Below, piece by piece: positions 9,193 to 18,049 of a stretch of DNA of 49,472 bases. Both the position numbers and the translations under genes were made by a program. The notes below the pieces were generated by a model. That model had not been told where the DNA came from, did no database searches, and worked only from the letters and a program-made list of their open reading frames with translations. This DNA is from Lentisphaeria bacterium (GTDB lineage: Bacteria; Verrucomicrobiota; Lentisphaeria; Victivallales; UBA1829), in the NCBI GenBank assembly GCA_003526375.1, contig DPDG01000089.1, positions 1 through 49,472 of the forward strand, written 5' to 3'. Each line of letters opens with the position of its first letter. Position 1 is the stretch's first letter.

Positions 9193-9462
9193 CGGCCGCC
9201 GCCATTTAAAGATGCGTATTATAATAGATCAAATATTCGTAATTTACATGAAAAAACATGGAATGCAATAATATGCATCAAAATATACGGGATATCCTTT
9301 CCCCGAAGATCCGGCACGGCTCAGATGCAAAAGAACAAAAAGACGGAAAGGCGAAAAGTGGACTCTTTCCCTTTCAGACACTCATTCTGCTGTGAAAAAC
9401 TTGTAAATCGTCCCGGTTCGCAGTATATTATCCCCTTATGCTTTAACGAAAGGGAGTATGAA
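9193..9462. other. Divergent intergenic region, kinase/fabK
   Basis: A 270-base gap holding divergent promoters: a TATAAT for the kinase at 9218-9223 (minus strand, weak -35) and a good promoter for fabK at 9401-9429. No gene or strong hairpin is seen. Confidence 0.6.
9401..9429 (+). promoter_or_regulatory. Promoter of fabK
   Basis: TTGTAA (9401-9406), a 17-base spacer and TATATT (9424-9429). The ATG is 34 bases after the -10, with AAAGGGAG as ribosome binding site at 9449-9456. Confidence 0.65.
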
Positions 9463-10515
9463 ATGTCAATCACGACAATCGATCATGACAACTGTGTAAA
9501 TGCCAACCTTCGCAGAATGATGAAGCGGGGCAGCGAATTCCTGAATGTGAAATATCCGGTCATCTGCGGAGCCATGACCTGGGTCTCCGATCCGAAACTT
9601 GTTTCCATGGTCTGCAACAACGGCTGTTTCGCCTGTATCGCCGGAGGCAATGCGCCGGTCGGGGTGCTCCGTTCCCAGGTCGAAGAAACCAGAACGCTGA
9701 CGGACAAACCCTTTGCGGTCAATCTGGTCACTGTCGCACCCGCTTACCAGGAACAGCTTGCCGCCCTTCCCGACATGCCGGTTGATTACGTCTTTTTCGC
9801 GGGCTCCATTCCGAAAGAAAAAGAGGTCGCCATCGCCAAGAACGCCGGCAAGAAGACCATCTGCTTTGCCTCCACGCTTTCCATTGCCGAACGCATGATC
9901 CGTTTCGGGGCGGACGCAATCATGCTCGAAGGCAGTGAAGCCGGCGGACACATCGGACACGTCTCCGCGATGGTTCTGATCCAGCAGCTTCTGTTCAAAT
10001 TCGGCGATCAGATTCCGGTATTCGTCGCAGGCGGCATCGCCACGGGTAAAATGATGGCGCACGCACTGCTCATGGGAGCCGCCGGTGTTCAGATCGGAAC
10101 CCGTTTCGTCATGACGGACGAATGTTCCGCGCACGCGAAATTCAAGGATGCGTTCATGCATGCCAACGCCCGCGACGCCATTGCAACGCCGCAATTCGAT
10201 TCCCGTCTTCCGGTCGTCGCCGTCCGCGCGCTCAAGAACAAAGGGCATGATACTTTCTCCAGACTCCAGCTTGAGCTTCTCAAAAAACTGGAGGAAGGCA
10301 CGATTCACAGACAGGAAGCCCAGATGGAAGTGGAAAAATTCTGGATGGGAGCTCTCCGCCGCGCCGTTGTCGAAGGCGATGTGGAAACAGGCTCTCTGAT
10401 GGCAGGCCAGTCTGTCGGGCTCATGGACAAGGTCGTTCCGGTCAAGAATCTGATCGACGAGCTTCTTTCGGACGCATCCGCAGAGCTTGACCAGGTCAAA
10501 GCCAAACTTTCCTGA
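9463..10515 (+). CDS. fabK: FMN-dependent enoyl-ACP reductase II
   Basis: A 350-residue flavin TIM-barrel enzyme that reduces trans-2-enoyl-ACP in the last step of each fatty-acid elongation cycle. It matches FabK rather than generic nitronate monooxygenases: EGSEAGGHIG at 156-165 (His163 in the position of the catalytic FabK His), AGGIATG at 189-195 and GVQIGTRF at 208-215 for FMN phosphate binding, and the C-terminal ALRRAVVEGDVETGSLMAGQ block characteristic of FabK. The start is the ATG at 9463 behind AAAGGGAG; the reading frame stays open far upstream only because it runs antisense to the kinase gene. It is a single-gene unit with its own promoter and terminator. The N-terminus is about 25 residues longer than compact FabKs. 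Nitronate monooxygenase is the less likely alternative. Confidence 0.88.
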   Translation: MSITTIDHDNCVNANLRRMMKRGSEFLNVKYPVICGAMTWVSDPKLVSMVCNNGCFACIAGGNAPVGVLRSQVEETRTLTDKPFAVNLVTVAPAYQEQLAALPDMPVDYVFFAGSIPKEKEVAIAKNAGKKTICFASTLSIAERMIRFGADAIMLEGSEAGGHIGHVSAMVLIQQLLFKFGDQIPVFVAGGIATGKMMAHALLMGAAGVQIGTRFVMTDECSAHAKFKDAFMHANARDAIATPQFDSRLPVVAVRALKNKGHDTFSRLQLELLKKLEEGTIHRQEAQMEVEKFWMGALRRAVVEGDVETGSLMAGQSVGLMDKVVPVKNLIDELLSDASAELDQVKAKLS

Positions 10516-10533
10516 TTTCCGAATCCGCATCAG

Positions 10534-10569
10534 AATACCGGCGCCTTCTCCGGGTGCCGGTATTTTTTT
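10534..10569 (+). terminator. Intrinsic terminator of fabK
   Basis: A 9-bp stem (AATACCGGC with GCCGGTATT) whose 3' arm runs into a seven-T tract. It begins 18 bases after the fabK stop. Confidence 0.92.
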
Positions 10570-10590
10570 ACATACGGGACTTCAACACTC

Positions 10591-11121
10591 ATGATTGAAT
10601 ACAGAATGCCGCATGTCAATGAAATCAACCGGGAATTGTTCCGGCATTTCAAACGGCATCAGGCAGTTACGAAATGCTGGCGGAAGATCAGCGGCGTCTG
10701 GTGCATAAAAGACATTGCATTTACGGATGAATGGACGGAAAGAGACTATGCGTTTCTGGTTTCCTGCCTGAAAAATACAGTACAGACGGGCGGAATGGTG
10801 TCGGGAGCATTCTTTCTGGAACAACTGAAAGGTTTTGCTTCCGTGGAATCCGCCTTATTCGGCAGAAACAAGGAATATCTGGATCTGTCCAGCATTCATG
10901 TATCGGAAGATATGCGAGGCAGAGGAATCGGCAGGGAGTTATTCCGCATTGCGAAAAACCGGGCAAAGCAGCATGGTGCGAAGAAACTGTATATTTCCGC
11001 GCACTCCGCAGTGGAAAGCCAGGCATTCTACCGTGCGATGGGTTGTGTGGAAGCACAGGAATACAACCCGGAGCATGTGGCAAAAGAGCCTTGCGACTGC
11101 CAACTGGAATGTACTGTCTGA
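10591..11121 (+). CDS. GNAT-family N-acetyltransferase
   Basis: A 176-residue acetyl-CoA-dependent acetyltransferase. The pyrophosphate-binding motif A is clear: HVSEDMRGRGIGRELF, with RGRGIG at 109-114. Motif B, around FYRAMGC (146-152), is also present. The acceptor (small molecule, antibiotic or protein) cannot be read from the sequence. The N-terminal 60 residues are more divergent. The gene sits just behind the fabK terminator, so it either has a weak promoter or depends on readthrough. No neighbouring gene suggests a pathway. Confidence 0.85.
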   Translation: MIEYRMPHVNEINRELFRHFKRHQAVTKCWRKISGVWCIKDIAFTDEWTERDYAFLVSCLKNTVQTGGMVSGAFFLEQLKGFASVESALFGRNKEYLDLSSIHVSEDMRGRGIGRELFRIAKNRAKQHGAKKLYISAHSAVESQAFYRAMGCVEAQEYNPEHVAKEPCDCQLECTV

Positions 11122-11209
11122 AACAGCAATCATAAAATCCGGCAGCATGAGATCTCAGTGTCTGCCATCCACATAGAACATAATCCGGATTCTACACAAT
11201 GCGATAACA

Positions 11210-12040
11210 CTATTTCTTTTGCATGAAATAAGAAATTCCGCCGACTTCATGCCCTTGCACCGATATGAATGCACTATTGTCATCAACTTCCCAGCGGATT
11301 GTATAATTTCTCTGCAACTTTTTTTTCAGACGTTCTTTTGAAAATATTCTGGCAGGATACCCCACGACTTTATCCTTAAAACCCGGAGGCAGCATCTTTC
11401 CGGGCCCGTTCAAGTGCAACGGATGCCACTGAGTAATAAAAATATCTTTCTCTCCTTTTACATGCGAGGTTCTGGATAAAAGTATATATTCACAGCCGCT
11501 TCCGAGGATTGAGTCCAATAATGATTCACATTCCGGGATATATCCCAGAGTGCCGGAACAGTGGATGAAATCATACGCAGTCAAATCACCGATCTTTGTG
11601 AAAAATTTCAATTCCTCATAATTTCCGGTTTTACTGCCGTCTTCCGCCATGACCTCCGTCTCAAGGACATGCCAGTCAAAAGAAATGGAAGGGAAACATT
11701 TCTTTATCTGATGGTAATGCAAGCCGCAGGCACCCCCGATGTCAAGAACAGATAGGCGGGATTTTTCCGTCTCAATCAAAATCTGCCCCATTGCGGCGAT
11801 CGTCTGCAATGCGGAAAGAGAAAAAGGCAATGTCTCCGGATTTTTCAATAGCTGTTTCGTTCGGAAGGCTACAAGAGCCGAAATCTCACGGTCGCAGTAA
11901 TCTTTCCCGTGCAACCTCTCACATGCATGTTCCCAAGTGTCATACACGCCGGAAGCAGGCAATCTCCCATAAGAACATATTCGGTAAAAATCAATAAACA
12001 CAGGAGGCAGACATTTTTTCAAACATGCTTTAATCATCAA
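11210..12040 (-). CDS. TIGR04325-type putative methyltransferase
   Basis: A 276-residue protein with a SAM-binding motif I, VLDIGGACGLHY, at 98-109. The N-terminal YDTWEHACERLHGKDY segment is typical of the TIGR04325/LIC12133 family. Members usually occur in surface-polysaccharide or lipopolysaccharide clusters and are annotated as putative methyltransferases. No polysaccharide genes are adjacent here, so the gene is either an orphan or a remnant of such a cluster. Its base composition is visibly lower in G+C than the flanking housekeeping genes, consistent with transfer. The family is moderately certain; the substrate is unknown. Confidence 0.75.
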   Translation of the reverse strand: MMIKACLKKCLPPVFIDFYRICSYGRLPASGVYDTWEHACERLHGKDYCDREISALVAFRTKQLLKNPETLPFSLSALQTIAAMGQILIETEKSRLSVLDIGGACGLHYHQIKKCFPSISFDWHVLETEVMAEDGSKTGNYEELKFFTKIGDLTAYDFIHCSGTLGYIPECESLLDSILGSGCEYILLSRTSHVKGEKDIFITQWHPLHLNGPGKMLPPGFKDKVVGYPARIFSKERLKKKLQRNYTIRWEVDDNSAFISVQGHEVGGISYFMQKK

Positions 12041-12717
12041 GGTTCATCCTTTTTGTAAATTCAATGATGTAATTGCAGGACTTTCCAGACAGGAAGAAAG
12101 AAAATCCTGCGGTAACGATACGGCAAGACATGCCAACAGTTGACATTTCAGGCAAGAAATTTCATGAAGTTGGAACTGAGGATGAAATTGTGATTTGTGT
12201 TAAATCTGACTCAAACAGAAAAGCGGCAGTGGCAAAAAAGAGCCGAACGCTTCAAAATCACTGCACTGAAGGTCCCGCCAAGAACCTGCTGCGACATGAC
12301 GAAGCGCCCGGCGGATGTCCGTGTTATAAAGACAATCCAACCGGGTATATTTCGCGAGGGCTTGTATTCCGGGCTTGCGCAATGGTGAATACATCCGGAT
12401 ACAATAATCCCTTGTCGCAGCAAATAATAACTTCTCAACTTGGCGGGTTTTCAGTGCATTTGCTGAAATATAACGGTTTTCAATCAACACAACTACATTG
12501 TATATGAAAAGTAATGTATTCTTATTTTTGATGTTTTCAAATTTTGTAATTTAAAATCCGAAAAAATATATCCGGCAGATGAAGCAGGACAGGAAAAAAA
12601 TCTTAGTCTGCCTTGCCGTCTGGTATGCCGTCAAATTCCAATCCGGCTGATTTCCGAGTGGATAACCATTCTCTCCTGTCGAATGAATCCTGCGAAGAAA
12701 TGCCACAAAATAATGAA
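12041..12717. other. Long intergenic stretch without a confident gene
   Basis: About 680 bases between the methyltransferase and the citramalate-synthase terminator. A + strand frame open from 12073 to 12507 (in-frame ATG at 12131) contains a protein-like run (VDISGKKFHEVGTEDEIVI) but then loses character. I recognise no domain and see no ribosome binding site. It may be a decayed gene. The 3' part (12490-12600) is AT-rich and featureless. Confidence 0.5.
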
Positions 12718-12737
12718 GGGGCTCTGCAACGAGCCCC
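12718..12737 (-). terminator. Terminator of the citramalate-synthase-like gene
   Basis: A 7-bp GC-rich stem (GGGGCTC with GAGCCCC) lies just downstream of the minus-strand stop codon. It is followed on that strand by an imperfect T-rich run (TTCATTATTTT). The T tract is weak, so efficiency is uncertain. Confidence 0.6.
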
Positions 12738-12774
12738 TCAAAAACAGATTTCTCAAAGTTCCGGCGCGGAACTC

Positions 12775-14310
12775 TTATTTAATCACCAGGTTCAGCATTT
12801 TTTCCGTCGCTACGACGGCGGCGGTAAGCTGGTCGCTGTCGACTCCGGTCGTAGTCAGGGTGCGCTCCGGCATCTCCCAACTGATCGTAGTCTCGACCAG
12901 TGCGTCGGTCTTGCCTCCCGGCGGAATTCTCACCTCATAATCGGCAAGTTTCGGGAACGTAATCCCGCGTTTTTTCAACAGCTTGCGCAACGCCTTCACA
13001 AATGCGTCGTAACCACCGTCTCCGGAAGCTTTTTCCGTGATCTTTTCGCCGTCGAGCTCAATCGTGACCACCGCTTTCGGCGTGCATTTCAGACTGCTTT
13101 CAATCTGATAGTCCACGACTTTCACACGACCGGTGATCGGCGTACGCAGAACGCTGGCAATGATAAACGGAAGATCCGACGGCGTAACCTGTTTCTTCTT
13201 GTCACCGAGGCGCACCACCTCCTGAAGCACCTTTGCGCGCACTTCGGGAGCCAGTTCCGCCATCCCCATGATCTGAAGATTCTGGTCAAGGGAAGCCTTG
13301 CCGGAAAGTTTGCCGAGCGCATAATTCCGCTTGCGCCCGAAACGCTCCGGCAGCAGACGGTTCGCATACAGATTCCCCTTCTTGTCGCCATCCGCATGAA
13401 CGCCGCAGGTCTGCGTGAACACATCGGTACCGATCACCGGGGTATTCCAGGAATAACGCTTGCCGGAAATCGTCTGGACAAGCTCGGACGCATGTTGAAG
13501 TTCCTTTTCGGGAACCCGTGTCGTGCGATCCGAATGATCGTTGATCACAACCACCAGCTGCGCAAGCTGCTGATTGCCGGTACGCTCGCCGAGACCGTTC
13601 ACCGTTACATGGATGCCGTTGACTCCCGCTTTGACGGCGGCAAGGCTGTTCGCCGTCACAAGCCCGTAGTCATTGTGTCCGTGGAAATCAAGACGGGCAT
13701 CGGGAAACGCGGCATACATCCAGTCGAGATAACGCGTCACCTCATCCGGCGTCATAATGCCGAGCGTATCGGGCAGCATGATCCGTTCCAGCGGCATATT
13801 CTTGAGAGCATTCATGAAAGAATAGACATAATGGAATGAATGCGCCATCCCGTTGGACCAGTCCTCCAGGTAGAGATTGACGTCCAGTCCGAGTTTGTGC
13901 GCATTCTCAATCTCGCGGCAGACCTCGTCGAAATGCTGCTGCGGCTCTTTGCGGAGCTGAACGCGGCAATGATTTTCCGAACCTTTCGCAAGGAGATTCA
14001 GAACCTTGCCGCCGGCATCTCTGATCCATGCGGCGGATTTTCCCCCGTCAACGAATCCGAGGATTTCCATCCGGTCGACGCATCCGCGGTGTTCCGCCCA
14101 TTTCAGGATCGCGGCAAGCGCCTCGCGTTCTCCGTCGGATACCCGTGCGGACCCGATTTCAAGCCGGTCTATACGCAGGTGAGAAATGAGAATCCGGGCG
14201 ATCTCAAATTTTTCTGCGGGAGTAAAAGCGACGCCGGGCGTCTGCTCCCCGTCACGCAGCGTTGTATCGAGCAATTCGACATAGCGTCCGTTTCTGGTTT
14301 GAGTTTTCAT
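12775..14310 (-). CDS. Citramalate / 2-isopropylmalate synthase family enzyme
   Basis: A 511-residue Claisen-condensing acyltransferase of the DRE-TIM family. The active-site signature DTTLRDGEQTPG lies at 15-26 and the metal-binding HGHND at 210-214, followed by the NGLGERTGNQQ signature. A LeuA-type C-terminal dimerisation/regulatory domain occupies about 370-511, implying feedback control by a branched-chain amino acid. The sequence resembles the Bacteroides-type enzymes (VEVLGFVDG-like and YLEDWSNGM segments) that are usually assigned as (R)-citramalate synthase, which makes 2-oxobutyrate for isoleucine from pyruvate and acetyl-CoA. Substrate choice between pyruvate and 2-oxoisovalerate cannot be decided by eye. 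No leuBCD genes are adjacent. Homocitrate synthase is unlikely given the regulatory domain. Confidence 0.85.
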   Translation of the reverse strand: MKTQTRNGRYVELLDTTLRDGEQTPGVAFTPAEKFEIARILISHLRIDRLEIGSARVSDGEREALAAILKWAEHRGCVDRMEILGFVDGGKSAAWIRDAGGKVLNLLAKGSENHCRVQLRKEPQQHFDEVCREIENAHKLGLDVNLYLEDWSNGMAHSFHYVYSFMNALKNMPLERIMLPDTLGIMTPDEVTRYLDWMYAAFPDARLDFHGHNDYGLVTANSLAAVKAGVNGIHVTVNGLGERTGNQQLAQLVVVINDHSDRTTRVPEKELQHASELVQTISGKRYSWNTPVIGTDVFTQTCGVHADGDKKGNLYANRLLPERFGRKRNYALGKLSGKASLDQNLQIMGMAELAPEVRAKVLQEVVRLGDKKKQVTPSDLPFIIASVLRTPITGRVKVVDYQIESSLKCTPKAVVTIELDGEKITEKASGDGGYDAFVKALRKLLKKRGITFPKLADYEVRIPPGGKTDALVETTISWEMPERTLTTTGVDSDQLTAAVVATEKMLNLVIK

Positions 14311-14424
14311 TTCTGCCTGTCTTTCTTTTCTGTTAAAAAATAAAAAGGAGCTTTAAAATACTTCAATGACGGCACTTTTACAAGTTCTTCAGAATTTTTT
14401 CAATCATGGAAATATTTTTTTCAG

Positions 14425-15189
14425 TCATAATGCGTCCAGTGCCGCGGAAATGCGCCCGGCGGTTTTACGGCAGTTCAGAGCAATGCAGGCACGATGCTTC
14501 GGATTTGCCCGAACCGTCGGATACCAGCATCCGAGCACGCACTCCAGTTCACCGTCACGATACACGGGAACCGCCAGCGCGCGGCGACCATCCAAACCGA
14601 CACCCCGATTGTCGAACGCGATTCCGTCCCGCCGGATTCCGGCAAGCTTCGCGCGGAAACCGCTCCACGAGGTAACAGCGGGAAAAATTGAACCGGCAAA
14701 CGGCTGAACCGACTCGTACCGTTCCAGCTCCTCCCCGGACATATGGGCAAGCATGACGCAGCCCGTTGCGGTATGCATCAGGTTCTCCGTCATGAGAGGT
14801 TCATTCAATTGCAGTTCGCGGCTGCTCTTCCGAGTCAGCAGGACAACCCGTTTTCCATCGGAATGCGTCACGATCAGGCAATTTTCATTGATTCTGCGAA
14901 CCAGTTCTTCCAGAAAAGGCGCAGCCGTCTGCACAATATACTGCTTGTAGGCACCGGAACGCACCAGCAGGGACGGCGTCGGGCCGAGCCGGTACCCGCC
15001 CTGTTCCGCTGACTCCAGATACCCCAGTTTCACCATGCTGGAGACGATATTGGCACATGCGGACGGCGAAACTCCCAGCATCGCGGCAAGATCGCGCAGA
15101 CGGCATGGCGCCTCATCATGCGCGGAGACATGATTCATGATCTTCGCAAAACGTTCCAGCACCTGAATCATCGGCACAGTCTCCTCCAC
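14425..15189 (-). CDS. IclR-family transcriptional regulator
   Basis: A 254-residue regulator. The N-terminal winged helix (about 8-70) includes RLRDLAAMLGVSPSACANIV, and the IclR effector-binding domain covers about 75-254. It is the last gene of a three-gene minus-strand unit. Its start overlaps the end of the upstream FAD oxidoreductase gene by 22 bases, which implies translational coupling. IclR proteins usually repress their own catabolic operon until a small organic acid or sugar derivative binds. The inverted repeat at 17777-17791, just after the operon promoter, is the natural candidate operator. The effector is unknown. Confidence 0.9.
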   Translation of the reverse strand: MEETVPMIQVLERFAKIMNHVSAHDEAPCRLRDLAAMLGVSPSACANIVSSMVKLGYLESAEQGGYRLGPTPSLLVRSGAYKQYIVQTAAPFLEELVRRINENCLIVTHSDGKRVVLLTRKSSRELQLNEPLMTENLMHTATGCVMLAHMSGEELERYESVQPFAGSIFPAVTSWSGFRAKLAGIRRDGIAFDNRGVGLDGRRALAVPVYRDGELECVLGCWYPTVRANPKHRACIALNCRKTAGRISAALDAL

Positions 15190-16991
15190 ATGTTCCGTTC
15201 CACCTGCGTCAGTTTCCCGCCGTTCAGGACAGTCTCAACATAATGATGAATTCCCCATTTGTCGAGGCGCGCACAGATCAGAATACGCATCCGGTTCAGA
15301 ATGTTCAGCGGACGGCTGCTCCCGAAACAGCAGATCGTCAGCGGATTCTGCGGAATCCCTGCGAACTCGCTCAGGGCAAAACCGATCTTCTGCCTCAAAT
15401 CTTCCGTCTCCTCTCCAATCCGCATCAGTGCGTTCAAAGCATTGACGGCATACTGCGCCGAACGACGCTCCTTCAGAATGCCGATCAGCAGATCGACGCT
15501 TTCCGCGTCTCCCATCCATCCGAGCAGATAGGCCGCGATTGCTCCGTATTCCTGACGATGCGGTTCACTGCGCGGAGTTTCCGCCCTGCGGGAATTCCGC
15601 TGTTCCGCCAGTTCACGCAGAATCCCCAGACAGGATTTCTCTTTCAGAAGCGCAAGAGCAAAAGCGGCATGGGCGCAGGCAGGACCGGGTTCTCCCAGCA
15701 ATGTTTTCAGATACGCACGATTGCCCATACGGTATGCGGACCAGATCGCCTGCCCCGGCGCTCCTGACCGGAGTCCGTTCAGGATTTCCGCCTCCGTTTT
15801 CAACAGGAGCTTTTCATTTTCAACGCTGTAATCCCCGCAGGAAAGTTCCCCGGCAATCATCTGATACGGGACTTCCCGGACATCGCAATGCCTTTTCACG
15901 GCGAGCGAAGCCATCACAGCCGCCGCCTCGCCGGTAAACTGCATACAGTCTTTCATGCGGACCGCCTGCGAGAGATTGTGATCCACCGCCAGCATCCGCC
16001 CTGCGACAAGAATTCCATGCAGTCCCTTCGGGATCAGTGCGTCGCGCGGAACCGGAATATGCAGAACCGTGCTCCACTGCATTGCAGCAACGCCCCACTG
16101 CATTGCGGTATCGTCTTCAAAACCGAGGTCCAGTGTATGGGTATCCCAGTTGGAGCGTTCCCATGCGACCGGCTCCGCTGCAAGCCTGCCGTGAATCACA
16201 TCCTCCAGCGTCAGATTCTCCTCGCCGGCAATCAGCCGCCCTTCTCTGGCGCAGAAGTGACCGGAAAAAAAGTTGATCCGGTTCTCCGCAGTGAAACGGT
16301 CCGGATACAACGCGGCGGACTGCCTTAAAATTTCATCCGTCAACTCGGAGGAGTCAGACGGATTCACATATCCCCCGTCTCCGAAGTTGATCAGTTGGGT
16401 ATTGTCCGCAGAACGGGAATAGTTCAAGGTATAGGTCTGCGCCAAGCCATCCGATTCACGCCCGAAATGAAATGCGCCGCCGGCAAGAAAAACAACCTGC
16501 GCTTCGGCTGTCGCGTCGATCACATAACGGCACGCCGCACAATGTTCCCCGTCCGCATCATGCCAGAAGACGCCGTTCACGGTTGATTCATCACGCATCA
16601 GGACAGCCGTCAGGACAGCCTCATAGCGGATTTCAACTCCCGCCTTGAGCATCGTCTGTTCCAACTCGATTTTCTTGAGCTCCGCAGAAAAACAGTTTTT
16701 CCGCAGAATATAACCGGAACCGTTTTCACGCTCTTTGACGGCGGCATCGATCAAGGTATGCCGCCCGTGCCGGATCCCGTAATAATAATTCGTGACAAGC
16801 CCGCCGGTGCCGATTCCCCCGCAGCAATTGCTTCTTTCCACGACAAGCGTCTTCATTCCGTGTTCAGCGGCGACGATTGCGGCAATCGCCCCGGCGGTTC
16901 CGCCGCCTGCAACGATCACATCATATTCTTCATACGGTCCCGTCCACTCGCTCCGGACCGTTCTGCCATTGGATACCACGGAACGGATCAC
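15168..16991 (-). CDS. FAD-dependent oxidoreductase (FAD_oxidored type), large
   Basis: A 607-residue flavoprotein. The N-terminal Rossmann dinucleotide site reads DVIVAGGGTAGAIAA, with the glycine motif at 29-34 and the ribose-binding Glu at about 52 (VVERSNCCGG). The first 450 residues resemble the PF12831 FAD-dependent oxidoreductases that are abundant in polysaccharide-degrading Planctomycetota, Verrucomicrobiota and Lentisphaerota. The last 150 residues are helical and repeat-like, perhaps HEAT-type. No signal peptide is evident. It follows the smaller FAD protein with an ATGA-type four-base overlap and precedes iclR. A sugar or sugar-acid oxidation role is inferred only from the family and the IclR neighbour. 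Confidence 0.8.
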   Translation of the reverse strand: MIRSVVSNGRTVRSEWTGPYEEYDVIVAGGGTAGAIAAIVAAEHGMKTLVVERSNCCGGIGTGGLVTNYYYGIRHGRHTLIDAAVKERENGSGYILRKNCFSAELKKIELEQTMLKAGVEIRYEAVLTAVLMRDESTVNGVFWHDADGEHCAACRYVIDATAEAQVVFLAGGAFHFGRESDGLAQTYTLNYSRSADNTQLINFGDGGYVNPSDSSELTDEILRQSAALYPDRFTAENRINFFSGHFCAREGRLIAGEENLTLEDVIHGRLAAEPVAWERSNWDTHTLDLGFEDDTAMQWGVAAMQWSTVLHIPVPRDALIPKGLHGILVAGRMLAVDHNLSQAVRMKDCMQFTGEAAAVMASLAVKRHCDVREVPYQMIAGELSCGDYSVENEKLLLKTEAEILNGLRSGAPGQAIWSAYRMGNRAYLKTLLGEPGPACAHAAFALALLKEKSCLGILRELAEQRNSRRAETPRSEPHRQEYGAIAAYLLGWMGDAESVDLLIGILKERRSAQYAVNALNALMRIGEETEDLRQKIGFALSEFAGIPQNPLTICCFGSSRPLNILNRMRILICARLDKWGIHHYVETVLNGGKLTQVERNMWRRLCR

Positions 16992-17755
16992 AGTTCCACC
17001 TCCCCTGAAAAACCGGCGTCCAGAGCGGCGGCGGCATGATTGAAACTCCCGGAAAACACCCGAATATGCCTCGGAGAAATCTTCTCCGCTTTTTTTCCAG
17101 CTTTCAGTTCAAACCGCATTGCGGTTCCCGTAATGCTCCAGTTGCCCGCTTCCGCCGGACGACTCCGCCAGAACTGTTCCAATTGGAGGCGTGCGTCCGG
17201 ATAAGTGCAGTCTCCGGCAACGGGAAACCGGAGATATCCCTCTCCGGGGAATGCCCCCGGCATGAAACCGGCAATCTCCGGCGGAGCGGCATCCCCGCAG
17301 GCACGAACCGCCGCATTCAGCGATTTCCCGATCAGCTTTCCCTCCGGCAATGACCATGTGTCCGTAAAAGAAGCGGTCAGAAACTCGCACTCCCCTTCGG
17401 GAGCTGCCGTGCGAACCCGCAGATTCAAGCCATCCGGCTCCACGGAGATCACAGAATGATTCAGCCTGATCTCCAATCTTTTGTCGAGGATGAAACGACA
17501 AAGCGCCGGAATCAGCGCCGGCAGATGGAATGCCTTTCCGTTCAATGCTCCGCGTTCTTCCAGTTCCGAGCGGAAAGCCCGCGCCTGCACAGTCCTCAGG
17601 GGATGCGTCCAGAACCATCCGGGATTGAATGTGTCGGCAAATTCGCCCCCCGGATGAATGCCCGGTTCCAGAATCAAGGTATCTCGCCCGCTCCGACATG
17701 CTGCGCCGATCCCGTAACAGGTCGCGCCGTAAATGATCTTCCGGTAACACTTCAC
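16988..17755 (-). CDS. Small FAD-binding-like protein, first gene of the IclR operon
   Basis: A 255-residue protein starting at GTG behind a strong AGGAGG site. The N-terminus (KIIYGATCYGIGAACRSG) is a shortened, degenerate version of the FAD Rossmann site, followed by LEPGIHPGGEFADT, which resembles the second conserved block of FAD_oxidored proteins. The rest of the normal 450-residue core is missing. It is therefore either a reduced paralogue of the downstream 607-residue enzyme or a subunit that pairs with it. The four-base overlap between the two genes fits a stoichiometric complex. Whether it still binds FAD is doubtful, because the first glycine positions are altered. Confidence 0.65.
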   Translation of the reverse strand: MKCYRKIIYGATCYGIGAACRSGRDTLILEPGIHPGGEFADTFNPGWFWTHPLRTVQARAFRSELEERGALNGKAFHLPALIPALCRFILDKRLEIRLNHSVISVEPDGLNLRVRTAAPEGECEFLTASFTDTWSLPEGKLIGKSLNAAVRACGDAAPPEIAGFMPGAFPGEGYLRFPVAGDCTYPDARLQLEQFWRSRPAEAGNWSITGTAMRFELKAGKKAEKISPRHIRVFSGSFNHAAAALDAGFSGEVEL

Positions 17756-17776
17756 AATAGAAAGCCTCCTCTTTAT

Positions 17777-17791
17777 TCAATAATATTGAAT
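17777..17791. promoter_or_regulatory. Candidate IclR operator
   Basis: The inverted repeat TTCAATA-A-TATTGAA (7+1+7) lies in the leader of the FAD/IclR operon, roughly +10 to +30 relative to the predicted start. That is the usual position for a repressor site. Further AT-rich half-site-like sequence continues to 17815. Confidence 0.5.
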
Positions 17792-17809
17792 ATTACTTTA
17801 TAATATTTA

Positions 17810-17838
17810 ATATATCAGAACCCGTCTGAAAAATCAAG
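17810..17838 (-). promoter_or_regulatory. Promoter of the FAD/IclR operon
   Basis: Read on the minus strand: TTGATT (17838-17833), a 17-base spacer and TATATT (17815-17810). Confidence 0.55.
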
Positions 17839-17880
17839 CGCTCGAAAAGCCCAACCGATGACGAAAATCCAAAACAGTAT

Positions 17881-17930
17881 GGTGCAGGGCTTTGCCCTTG
17901 ACCGGGGACGGGGGGTGTACGCCCCCCAGA
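17881..17930. repeat. GC-rich intergenic repeat-like element
   Basis: Two small GC-rich dyads (GGGC-TTT-GCCC at 17887-17897, and six G paired with six C at 17910-17927) sit in an otherwise AT-rich gap. This composition is typical of dispersed intergenic repeats. No second copy occurs in the window. Confidence 0.35.
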
Positions 17931-17996
17931 AAATCAACTCATTATGCAATGCTTGCCGGAATACCACAGAACATCGCAACTGCATTTAAAAACAGA

Positions 17997-18038
17997 AAGC
18001 CCGCCTGAAACTCCATATTTCAGACGGGCGGTTCTTTT
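17997..18038. terminator. Terminator downstream of aspartokinase
   Basis: A 12-bp stem, GCCCGCCTGAAA with TTTCAGACGGGC (one G-T pair), has T-rich runs on both sides. On the minus strand it ends the hom-aspartokinase operon. It could also act on the + strand. Confidence 0.85.
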
Positions 18039-18049
18039 CACCGGAACAG

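Noticed and set aside
6970..9462. Very long + strand open frame running into fabK
   Set aside because: It is antisense to the sensor kinase gene, lacks domain content, and the FabK homology starts only at the ATG at 9463 behind a good ribosome binding site.
12073..12507. 144-codon frame
   Set aside because: No ribosome binding site, no domain, and protein-like character is limited to about 30 codons; kept only as an unexplained region.
17109..17780. 223-codon minus-strand frame overlapping the small FAD gene
   Set aside because: Different frame; the GTG-started frame has the AGGAGG site and the FAD-like motifs.
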